In this document: piece by piece, positions 1 to 6,637 of the stretch
Layout of the letters: every line of letters begins with the position of its first letter
Numbering within the stretch: position 1 is the stretch's first letter
NCBI GenBank assembly: GCA_963578655.1
Contig: CAUZEB010000086.1
Span: forward strand, 1-7,717
DNA: 7,717 bases
Source: CAUZEB01 sp963578655
GTDB taxonomy: Bacteria; Chloroflexota; Dehalococcoidia; Lucifugimonadales; CAUZEB01
Direction of reading: 5' to 3'
Program-made: the position numbers and the translations under genes
Notes under the pieces: generated by a model
Database searches by the model: none
Seen by the model: the letters and a program-made list of their open reading frames with translations, nothing else
Told to the model about the DNA's origin: nothing

Positions 1-67
1 ACTTAGAATGGTGTTCCACAGAACGCCCTGTTTCGCCTTGTTTATGCGATTGGATTATATGAAATGA
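1..67 (+). other. Possible 3' end of an upstream gene (frame ambiguous)
   Basis: Two plus-strand frames run open from the window edge. One ends with TGA at 60-62 (last residues PCLCDWII) and the other with TGA at 65-67 (last residues FMRLDYMK). The second would give the classic ATGA overlap with the ATG of the FIST gene at 64, as is common in translationally coupled operons. One minus-strand frame is also open over the same stretch, so a gene end is likely but not proven. The piece is too short to recognise a family. Confidence 0.3.
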
Positions 68-1257
68 AATGGGTATCTTCTGTTTCAGAAAATCATAGTC
101 TTAGAGAAGCTATAGCTGAATGTTGTTATCAAGTCAGCAAGACATTAGATGGATTGAAGGCGGACGTGATTATGATTTTCCCTTCTTCTCATTACGAGCT
201 GGAATATGAATTGGTACCGGATTTGATACGGCTTGAATTAGGTGGCAGCATTATATTCGGATGCTCGGGAAGTAGTGTGATTGGAGCGGGAAGAGAAGTA
301 GAATTCAAGCCTGGATTCGCGATGATGGCCGGCTCTTTACCAAATGTGGAAATAACGTCGTTTCATATTGAGAATAACGATATGCCTGATGGTGATGATC
401 CCCCAAGCAGTTGGGAGAATTTAATCGATGTTAAGTCCGAGAAATGTCCCAGTTTCGTGATATTAGCAGATCCATTCAGTATGCAAGTGGGACAATTACT
501 TATGGGCCTAGACTTCGCATTTCCGGATAGTTCTATGATTGGAGGTCTGGCTAGCGGTGGCAGGATGCATGGGGAAAATGCTTTATATATGAACGGTAAC
601 ATTTACAGATCAGGTGCTATAGGATTAGCTTTCCAAGGTGACTTGGCATTAGATACAGTTGTTGCTCAAGGATGTCGCCCTATAGGGAGCGTCATGCAAG
701 TCACAATGTGTGAAGGTAACGAACTGCTAGAGTTAAATGAACAAACACCGTTTGAAATACTGAAAGAAATCTTCAGTCTATTAAGTGCCCGTGATAGAGA
801 GCTAATACAACATTCCCTATTCCTCGGTGTAGTAATGGATGAACTAAATAATGATCCTCAATTTGGTGACTTCCTGATTCGGAATATTGTAGGAATAGAT
901 CCTCGGACAGGCACGCTGAAGATCAGTGAATTACTCAAAGAAGGTCAGACTGTCCAGTTCCATTTGAGAGATGCTGAAACCTCGTCTAAAGATCTAAATA
1001 GTATGCTAACTCGCTACAAAAGAGACGACCTATGGGAATCAGCGTCATCCGTCCTGCTGTTTCAATGCTTGGGGAGGGGTTCCTATCTGTATGGCAAGCC
1101 AAACCATGATACTCGTGCGTTTAAAGATTCAATAGGAGAAATACCAGTAGCCGGTTTTTTTTGTAACGGGGAAATCGGTCCTGTGGGCGAGTATACATAT
1201 TTGCATGCTTATACAAGCGCATATGGTATATTCAGGCCCAAGAAGCAGCGTGGCTAA
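64..1257 (+). CDS. FIST N/C domain protein (stand-alone)
   Basis: This 397-residue protein has both halves of the FIST module and nothing else. The FIST_N region covers about residues 30-220, with the glycine-rich GCSGSSVIG at 66-74 and IGGLAS at 159-164. The FIST_C region covers about 225-390, with VQFHLRDA at 297-304, GFFCNGEIGPVG at 364-375 and a closing YLHAYTSAYGIF at 379-390. FIST domains are predicted small-ligand sensors, often fused to kinases, cyclases or chemoreceptors. Here no output domain, signal peptide or membrane segment is present, so the protein is probably cytosolic and its partner is unknown. The ATG at 64 is the only usual start in a frame open back to position 7; only a weak GGA lies upstream, which fits coupling to a preceding gene. 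The stop TAA (1255-1257) touches the stop of the convergent amidohydrolase. The family call is confident; the ligand and role are not known. Confidence 0.88.
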   Translation: MKWVSSVSENHSLREAIAECCYQVSKTLDGLKADVIMIFPSSHYELEYELVPDLIRLELGGSIIFGCSGSSVIGAGREVEFKPGFAMMAGSLPNVEITSFHIENNDMPDGDDPPSSWENLIDVKSEKCPSFVILADPFSMQVGQLLMGLDFAFPDSSMIGGLASGGRMHGENALYMNGNIYRSGAIGLAFQGDLALDTVVAQGCRPIGSVMQVTMCEGNELLELNEQTPFEILKEIFSLLSARDRELIQHSLFLGVVMDELNNDPQFGDFLIRNIVGIDPRTGTLKISELLKEGQTVQFHLRDAETSSKDLNSMLTRYKRDDLWESASSVLLFQCLGRGSYLYGKPNHDTRAFKDSIGEIPVAGFFCNGEIGPVGEYTYLHAYTSAYGIFRPKKQRG

Positions 1258-2103
1258 CTAAATTTGGTTTGTCAACATTGTCGAGGCATTATCAAATGTA
1301 ATGGCTGAATACGAGTCGTGAGAAATCTTAGACTTCTCGATTTCTGCAATCAAAACTCTTGGTCGAACTAGAGGATAATCACTTCCCAGCAAAATCTTTC
1401 CCTTGCCAAGTAGTGAGATGCCTATATTGAATATATCTGAGGAATATAGTAAGGGAGACGCAGCGGTGTCAAAATAGACGTTGTCCATCGCTCTCGCTAC
1501 TTCTGGCATCAACGCGTAAAATGGCAACCCTCCGCCCCAGTGCGCGCAGACAATAGTTGCATCGGGGAAGTTATAGATGAAACGCCATAATCTTTCGGGA
1601 TTAATCTTTCCCTTGCCTTGGTAAAAGTGACCTACTGGCTCCGAGGAATGGGTGGTCACTATAAAATTTTTATCTTTCACCAAGTCCATCATTGGCGCCA
1701 TGGTATTTAAGTCCCCAATATCAAATCCTTGTGTGTCAGGATGTAATTCACCAATCCCTTGTAGGCCTGCTTCTGCACAACGTTCTATTTCCTGCAAAGC
1801 TGTAGCTCCCCAAGACGGATTTATATCGGCAAAGCCAATGAGTCTGTTGGGATACAAGTTAACTGATTCAATAATGTAATCGTTGATTTCTCGTCCTAAG
1901 ATCGGATCGGATGATCCGATACCTAGTACTATAGATTTTTCTACGCCGTCTTGGTCCATATTAGCTATCAAGTCTTCGGCGTTTATCATTCTCGCTTTCG
2001 GGTTTCCATAAAGTTCTCGAAAAGTGCTGTCACGTTTCAAGTATTGATCTCTATGTCGAGCAACGTGTGGTGGCAAGATATGTGTGTGGGCATCAATAAT
2101 CAC
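1258..2103 (-). CDS. Amidohydrolase family 2 (COG2159-like) metal-dependent hydrolase
   Basis: This 281-residue TIM-barrel enzyme belongs to the Amidohydrolase_2 (ACMSD/COG2159) branch, whose members are single-metal hydrolases or decarboxylases of small carboxylated or aromatic compounds. All expected metal-site positions are visible: the strand-1 HxH (H6, H8 in MIIDAHTH), strand-5 His (H152 in VTTHSS), strand-6 His (H188 in CAHWGGG) and strand-8 Asp (D242 in LGSDYPL). E119 in GELHP may also face the site. The length is normal to slightly short for the family. The start is GTG at 2103, chosen because the catalytic HxH strand must begin the protein and no ATG, GTG or TTG lies just upstream in frame. 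No good Shine-Dalgarno is seen. It lies 42 nt downstream of another amidohydrolase on the same strand, so the two are probably cotranscribed. The substrate is unknown. The complete ligand set suggests an active enzyme. Confidence 0.88.
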   Translation of the reverse strand: MIIDAHTHILPPHVARHRDQYLKRDSTFRELYGNPKARMINAEDLIANMDQDGVEKSIVLGIGSSDPILGREINDYIIESVNLYPNRLIGFADINPSWGATALQEIERCAEAGLQGIGELHPDTQGFDIGDLNTMAPMMDLVKDKNFIVTTHSSEPVGHFYQGKGKINPERLWRFIYNFPDATIVCAHWGGGLPFYALMPEVARAMDNVYFDTAASPLLYSSDIFNIGISLLGKGKILLGSDYPLVRPRVLIAEIEKSKISHDSYSAITFDNASTMLTNQI

Positions 2104-2145
2104 ATCAACACTTTGAACCCGTATAAAAATATCTGAGAGATACCC

Positions 2146-3234
2146 TCACCACTTCATCAGCTTGGCCACGTTATCGCCGCATATCTTGTCCATATCAGCC
2201 TGTGAAATAAAATCACAATAAAACTTCAGGTAGTCGAGACACTGTCTGTAGGTACAATTCCGTTCCACATTGGGCATATCGGAGCCCCATGCTAGTTTAT
2301 CCGGACCGAAACGTTCAAGGTATTCCTTAATAATAGGTTGGGATTCGACGTACGGGTATTCCCAAACTGCACCTTGGAATATAGGGATTAGTAGTTCAAT
2401 TAATAGGTTGGGCGCTCCCAATATCTTCCAGACTTCATCAGGTATAGTTACTTTGTCTCCGTCCATGAATCTGAATAGCGGTATACCGTGTGTGAACATT
2501 ACGGGGATATCTTGGTAGCGTTCATTCCATCTGTGAAAAGCTCTGAGTTCCTCTAGATAGGGTTCTTTACCAGGAATGCTGGGAGTTACAAACCAAAATA
2601 CAGGTATACCCAATTCCCTTACGTGGTCCCAGAATGGATAAAATATAGGATTATCTACTGCTTCCTCACGGTTGTGAAGACGGAGGTTCCCGGATTGGAA
2701 CCAAAGCGCATGTAGTCCAAGGTTATGTATAGCATGATCCAGAGTGTGTAATTCATTGGAGTCGTCAGCTTTCCACTCGTCGATCAATGCCAAGGCTTTG
2801 AAACGCTCTGGATATCTTTTCACACAATCTGATAGATACTCGTTTAGCCGTCCATAAGAATGTCCGTTATGAAGGACTGCCTTTTCAACTCCTATGAAAT
2901 CCATTTGAGCTATCATCAATTCAGGCGGCGCGTTAAGGTCGGTTAGTGTAGGAGGCAAGTACTGTATGCTATAATCGGTTTCATTTACTGTCCAGGTGAA
3001 TCGTCCAAAACCCCCGCCTCTGAAATTAACGTCTGTTAGTCCGTCCAACGTCATATCTTTTCCGTCATAAAGTGGGTTAGGGCCTGTATACGTAGATCCG
3101 TCATCAATACGGCGGAATGGTTGATGGTGAAACATCATTCCATGTTGTATGTACCGCATGTGGTCTTCGGCATTCCTAAACCCAGAGGGGCCTCCCATGG
3201 GTGGGAAAGCGTGGCCGTGGGCGTCGATAATCAT
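2146..3234 (-). CDS. Amidohydrolase family 2 protein with an altered metal site
   Basis: This 362-residue protein is a second, larger COG2159-type amidohydrolase. It begins MIIDAHGH (H6, H8). Strand 6 carries H249 in MFTHG and strand 8 carries D319 in WGSDMPN, followed by a C-terminal NVAKLMKW helix. The strand-5 histidine seen in its neighbour is not found: the matching segment (210-218) reads IPVFWFVTP, with F215 roughly at the His position. Metal binding or chemistry may therefore differ. An N-terminal insert at about 30-100, rich in aromatics and glycine, makes it longer than the 281-residue neighbour. The frame stays open upstream to an ATG at 3411, but the start at 3234 is strongly preferred. 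It has AAGGAGG 9 nt upstream, it puts the HxH strand at the N terminus, and the likely promoter lies inside the would-be extension. It is probably the first gene of a two-gene operon. The substrate is unknown; decarboxylase, hydratase and hydrolase roles are all possible. Confidence 0.87.
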   Translation of the reverse strand: MIIDAHGHAFPPMGGPSGFRNAEDHMRYIQHGMMFHHQPFRRIDDGSTYTGPNPLYDGKDMTLDGLTDVNFRGGGFGRFTWTVNETDYSIQYLPPTLTDLNAPPELMIAQMDFIGVEKAVLHNGHSYGRLNEYLSDCVKRYPERFKALALIDEWKADDSNELHTLDHAIHNLGLHALWFQSGNLRLHNREEAVDNPIFYPFWDHVRELGIPVFWFVTPSIPGKEPYLEELRAFHRWNERYQDIPVMFTHGIPLFRFMDGDKVTIPDEVWKILGAPNLLIELLIPIFQGAVWEYPYVESQPIIKEYLERFGPDKLAWGSDMPNVERNCTYRQCLDYLKFYCDFISQADMDKICGDNVAKLMKW

Positions 3235-3243
3235 ATTGGTGTG

Positions 3244-3250
3244 CCTCCTT
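3244..3250 (-). promoter_or_regulatory. Strong Shine-Dalgarno for the 362-residue amidohydrolase
   Basis: Read on the minus strand this is AAGGAGG, a full anti-16S match, with 9 nt before the ATG at 3234-3232. It decides the start codon: the longer reading from 3411 would add 59 residues that do not resemble the family and has no comparable ribosome site. Confidence 0.85.
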
Positions 3251-3262
3251 GAAGATGGAGCG

Positions 3263-3291
3263 AGTGTAGCAATGCTGTTACATGGCGTCAA
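3263..3291 (-). promoter_or_regulatory. Probable sigma70-type promoter of the minus-strand amidohydrolase operon
   Basis: On the minus strand TTGACG (3291-3286) matches the -35 consensus at five of six bases. After exactly 17 nt, TACACT (3268-3263) matches the -10 at four of six. The expected transcript start, near 3256, would leave a short leader of about 22 nt holding the AAGGAGG ribosome site. Spacing and position both fit the gene start at 3234. This is a motif call only. Confidence 0.6.
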
Positions 3292-3435
3292 GTTGTCGAC
3301 TATGGCTCGTAGGGGCTTCGGATTTGGTGGCAACTGCAATTGACCTATATCCGGTATTTGCTCCAGATGTTGAATAGAAATAGACCCTGTGAGAGAATAT
3401 CGTTTTGACATGAGTATTGGACGTAAAAATGCTGC

Positions 3436-3440
3436 GGGAG
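3436..3440 (+). promoter_or_regulatory. Possible ribosome binding site of the propeller gene
   Basis: GGGAG lies 11 nt before the ATG at 3452. The spacing is a little long, but this is the best purine-rich site near any candidate start (GTG 3389, ATG 3410, ATG 3452, ATG 3473), so it favours 3452. Confidence 0.4.
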
Positions 3441-3451
3441 AATCTATAATA

Positions 3452-6400
3452 ATGAGTGAAGTTAGTGTGCCGATGGAGTATTGTAATACCCTAACGTGGC
3501 GGAATATAGGACCACACAGAGGTGGCAGGGTAGTGTCCGTTGCTGCCGACCCTGTGGATCCGTTGGTGTTTTATTTCGGGTCTGCTGGAGGAGTATGGAA
3601 AACTTGGGATGGAGGTGAATATTGGGAGAATATTTCTGATGGTTACTTCAAGACATCCGCAGTAGGGGCATTAGCTATTTCGGAGTCTGACAGAAATGTT
3701 CTCTACGCAGGTATGGGAGAGTCTTGCCTTGCTGTCCCAAGATTTCATTGGACATCCCAGGCAGATGGCGTCTATAAATCAACTGATGCAGGGAAAACAT
3801 GGAATAATGTTGGCTTAATTGACACACGTCATATATCAAGAATACGTGTACATCCCACGAACCCAGATATTGTGTACGTGGCCGTTTTAGGTCATTTAGA
3901 AGAGCCTCATCACGAAAAGGGGGTTTATTTATCTAGAGATGGGGGCGGGCATTGGGAAAAAATCTTATACAGATGCGATACGGCTGGTGCCTGTGATTTG
4001 TCCATGGATTCAAACAATCCAAGGATTCTGTATGCGGCTTTGTGGGATGCTAAACGCAGTTATTGGGAGTCTCATAGCGTGGGGGCAGATACAAGTATTT
4101 ACAAGAGCAGCGACGGGGGAAACAATTGGATTGAGTTGACCGATAGCCCCGGACTTCCAGTAGGTCTAAAGGGGCGTATAGGTATTACTGTATCACCAGC
4201 TAGATCAGATAGAGTCTGGGCATTAATAGAAGCAAAGAACGGCGGTTTGTTTCGTTCTGATGATGCTGGAATGACTTGGAATACGGTCAGTAATAATCCA
4301 GATTTGACGAGACGTCCTCATTATTACAGTCACGTGTTTGCCCACCCGAAGGATCCAGAACGAGTTTATGTTATGAGTGGAAATGCCTGGAAATCAACGG
4401 ATGGCGGATACACTTTTAAACAAATGGTGACTCCCCATAAAGACAATCACGAATTATGGATTGATCCGAAGGATCCGAAACGTATGATCCAATCTCATGA
4501 TGGAGGGGCTAATGTTTCGTTTAATGCTGGAGACTCGTGGTCCAGTATATACAATCAGTCAACTGCTGAATTCTATCATTTGGCCGTAGATGAAGAGTTT
4601 CCCTATAAAGTCTACGGCACACAACAAGATAATACTGCTATATGTGTACCTAGCAGATCACATAAAGGTGCCATAATTGGATCTGACGTATACCCAGTTG
4701 GTAGTGCTGAAAGTGGTCACATAGCAGTTCGGCCAGATAATTCTAACATTGTTTATGCGGGAGCCATTGGCAGCCATCAAGGTGCAGGGGCTGTTCTAAT
4801 ACGTTACGATCATCATACAGGCCAAGTACGGATTATTACTATATGGCCAGACCTAGCAGGCTGGAAGGCGAAAGATCGCAAATACAGATTCCAGTGGGAT
4901 TTCCCTATCGTTATATCCCCACATGATCCCGACATTCTCTACGCAGCTGGTAATATGGTCTTCCGTTCTACCGATGAGGGCACTAGTTGGATAGCAATCA
5001 GTCCCGATTTAACACGGAATGATTTAAAACCTATGGAGAATGCTGGGAATTCAGAGACAACTATTTTCCCACATGATGTTTGTACCATACTTTCATTCGC
5101 AGAGTCTCCGATGCAAAAAGGCCTTTTCTGGGTAGGGACAGATGATGGCATTGTTCAAATTTCGAAAGACCATGGTAAAAATTGGCATGATGTGACGCCA
5201 AAATCTATGCCTGAATGGTCACTAGTTTGCAAGGTAGAGCCTTCGAATCATGATCCTGCGAGAGCTTATATCTCAGCAACTAGGTATAAAGATGGAGATT
5301 ACCGACCATATTTATGGAAAACAGAAGACTTTGGGAATTCATGGCAAGAAATAAACGATGGTATATCTGACGTGGATTTTACTCGCGTGGTGAAAGAAGA
5401 CATTGAAGTTACTGGATTACTTTACGCGGGTACTGAAGGCGGGACTTACGTTTCATTCGACGACGGTAATACTTGGCAATCGTTAAAACTGAACATGCCT
5501 CCAGTTCCGATTCACGATATGGTTGTGAAAAATGACAACTTGATAGTCGCCACTTATGGCAGAGGTTTCTGGATATTAGATGATCTGGGTCCTCTTCGCC
5601 AGATTGACGATAATGTGCTAGATTCGTCCGTTTATCTTTTTAAACCCAGTCCTTATTTCAGGTTATTGGACGAACCTTCGTGGAGGCCTGATGAAAAACC
5701 CGTGGTAGGTGAGAAAAACTACTTCATATCGATATTGGGTTCCCCTATGACATTCAGGGAAATCTTGACTTCTGACGGGCGTGTAGAGAGGAAATTCCTT
5801 AATGCGGGTACTAACCCGCCCAGTGGAGTAATCATAACGTATTATCTGTCAGATATCCCTATCGGAGAGATAAGTCTTTCATTTCAAGATGCCGATGGTT
5901 CGCTAATAACAAAATTTAGTAATACATCAATCGATAATGCTAATCTGCGACCTTTGACAACAAATCTTGGATCTAATCAATTTGTTTGGGATACTCGTTA
6001 TCCAGGATCCAAGTTAATAGCCGGAGATAAAGCACTAGAACGTGTTCGGACGGCCCCATTAGCACCTCCTGGGACCTATTCTGTAATACTTGATACGTCA
6101 GATATTACATTGTCACAAACCTTTGAGATTATAAAGGACCCTAGGGTCTCGTCTAGTCAGGATGAGTTAGAGCAACAATTTAAACTTATCAAGGATGTAA
6201 GAGATAAAGTGACCGAGATTAATGAAGCAGTCATGAAACTCAGGATATTAAGAACCCAGATATCAAAATGGGGAAATCGTTCGAAGACTCCTAATAATGC
6301 CCTCGATAATGCTTCTAAAAGTTTGTTCGAAAAATTAGGGAAAATTGAACAGTCTATGATCCAAAAGGCTAGCACCGGAATTAGCAAGAATTTTAGTTCC

Positions 6401-6628
6401 AGAGAAGGATTTTTCGCCGACGCATTAAACATCAGAATGGCCGATTTAATAAGTACCATTGAGGCCGCTGATGGCTCACCGACAACACAGACTTATCAAG
6501 TTTTTGATTATGTTTCTAAACTCGCTGACGATAAGATGTCGGAGTTAGATCAAATTGAAAAAGAAGATGTACCAGCATTTATAGAGTTAATACATGAGTT
6601 GGAAATACCATTCATAGGGGAAGGATAG
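3452..6628 (+). CDS. Large sortilin/VPS10-like Asp-box beta-propeller protein
   Basis: From the ATG at 3452 this is a 1058-residue protein. It opens with WRNIGPHRGGRV (16-27) and carries eleven Asp-box (BNR) motifs of the form S-x-D-x-G-x-x-W between residues 51 and 675. Other hallmarks of this group, often labelled glycosyl hydrolase or sortilin-like in databases, are GTQQDN (389-394), FQWDFPIVISPHDP (480-493) and ATYGRGFWILDD (700-711). An Ig/FlgD-like beta domain follows at about 800-897, with FVWDTRYPG at 844-852 and LAPPGTYSV near 870-878. A charged helical tail runs from about 900 to 1050. Asp boxes are structural turns in propeller blades, so the fold is clear but enzymatic activity is not shown. 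I see no signal peptide or membrane segment from any candidate start, although many relatives are exported. The start is uncertain: GTG 3389 and ATG 3410 or 3473 are alternatives. A metal-dependent amidohydrolase follows after 9 nt and is probably cotranscribed. Confidence 0.85.
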   Translation: MSEVSVPMEYCNTLTWRNIGPHRGGRVVSVAADPVDPLVFYFGSAGGVWKTWDGGEYWENISDGYFKTSAVGALAISESDRNVLYAGMGESCLAVPRFHWTSQADGVYKSTDAGKTWNNVGLIDTRHISRIRVHPTNPDIVYVAVLGHLEEPHHEKGVYLSRDGGGHWEKILYRCDTAGACDLSMDSNNPRILYAALWDAKRSYWESHSVGADTSIYKSSDGGNNWIELTDSPGLPVGLKGRIGITVSPARSDRVWALIEAKNGGLFRSDDAGMTWNTVSNNPDLTRRPHYYSHVFAHPKDPERVYVMSGNAWKSTDGGYTFKQMVTPHKDNHELWIDPKDPKRMIQSHDGGANVSFNAGDSWSSIYNQSTAEFYHLAVDEEFPYKVYGTQQDNTAICVPSRSHKGAIIGSDVYPVGSAESGHIAVRPDNSNIVYAGAIGSHQGAGAVLIRYDHHTGQVRIITIWPDLAGWKAKDRKYRFQWDFPIVISPHDPDILYAAGNMVFRSTDEGTSWIAISPDLTRNDLKPMENAGNSETTIFPHDVCTILSFAESPMQKGLFWVGTDDGIVQISKDHGKNWHDVTPKSMPEWSLVCKVEPSNHDPARAYISATRYKDGDYRPYLWKTEDFGNSWQEINDGISDVDFTRVVKEDIEVTGLLYAGTEGGTYVSFDDGNTWQSLKLNMPPVPIHDMVVKNDNLIVATYGRGFWILDDLGPLRQIDDNVLDSSVYLFKPSPYFRLLDEPSWRPDEKPVVGEKNYFISILGSPMTFREILTSDGRVERKFLNAGTNPPSGVIITYYLSDIPIGEISLSFQDADGSLITKFSNTSIDNANLRPLTTNLGSNQFVWDTRYPGSKLIAGDKALERVRTAPLAPPGTYSVILDTSDITLSQTFEIIKDPRVSSSQDELEQQFKLIKDVRDKVTEINEAVMKLRILRTQISKWGNRSKTPNNALDNASKSLFEKLGKIEQSMIQKASTGISKNFSSREGFFADALNIRMADLISTIEAADGSPTTQTYQVFDYVSKLADDKMSELDQIEKEDVPAFIELIHELEIPFIGEG
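3602..5476 (+). repeat. Eleven Asp-box (BNR) protein repeats
   Basis: In numbering from the 3452 start the boxes begin at residues 51, 110, 161, 219, 269, 315, 356, 506, 571, 624 and 668. Spacings are 41-65 residues, as expected for propeller blades, except for a 150-residue jump between box seven and box eight. This suggests two propellers, of about seven blades and four or more recognisable blades. Box six ends in Phe instead of Trp (STDGGYTF) and box seven has Asn for the Asp (SFNAGDSW). The repeats are protein-level; the DNA copies are diverged. Confidence 0.8.
6616..6625 (+). promoter_or_regulatory. Ribosome site inside the end of the propeller gene
   Basis: The purine run AGGGGAAGGA? 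lies at about 6615-6625, just before the propeller stop codon (TAG, 6626-6628) and 12 nt before the ATG at 6638. Its place inside the upstream coding end, with only 9 nt between genes, points to translational coupling of the pair. Confidence 0.45.
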
Positions 6629-6637
6629 CCAGTCAAA

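Larger units (their letters stand above)
3235..3451. promoter_or_regulatory. Divergent intergenic control region
   Basis: These 217 nt separate the two divergent transcription units. The minus-strand promoter and ribosome site lie in the left part. For the plus-strand propeller gene no equally good promoter is seen: a weak pair, TTGAAT (3370-3375) and GAGAAT (3393-3398), has 17-nt spacing but only four of six matches each. The palindromic GTCGAC at 3295-3300, just upstream of the minus-strand -35, could be part of an operator, but nothing else supports that. Confidence 0.5.

Noticed and set aside
363..602. Minus-strand open frame of 79 codons, and similar short antisense frames at 4939-5151, 6157-6459, 6859-7089 and 7449-7634.
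   Set aside because: Each lies wholly inside a well-supported gene on the other strand, shows no family motif and has no convincing ribosome site.
1652..1879. Plus-strand open frames at 1652-1879, 1951-2136, 2270-2518 and 3149-3343.
   Set aside because: They are opposite the two amidohydrolase genes and look like shadow frames with no recognisable domain.
1901..1920. Overlapping ATCGGAT copies and the inverted ATCGGAT/ATCCGAT pair with a 1-nt centre.
   Set aside because: It lies inside the amidohydrolase coding sequence (residues around SSDPI), and the repeated codons explain it. The position does not suit an operator.
3405..3450. A perfect TTGACA (3405-3410) and a perfect TATAAT (3445-3450) upstream of the propeller gene.
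   Set aside because: They are 34 nt apart, far from the usual 16-18, and neither has a good partner at the right distance. If TATAAT were a real -10, the start would have to move to 3473, which has no clear ribosome site.
5804..5819. Hairpin GCGGGT-ACTA-ACCCGC.
   Set aside because: It is inside the propeller gene with no T-run after it on either strand, so it is not a terminator.
6137..6148. 12-bp perfect palindrome GACCCTAGGGTC.
   Set aside because: It is single-copy within coding sequence (DPRVS region) with no other sign of a binding site; chance is a fair explanation.
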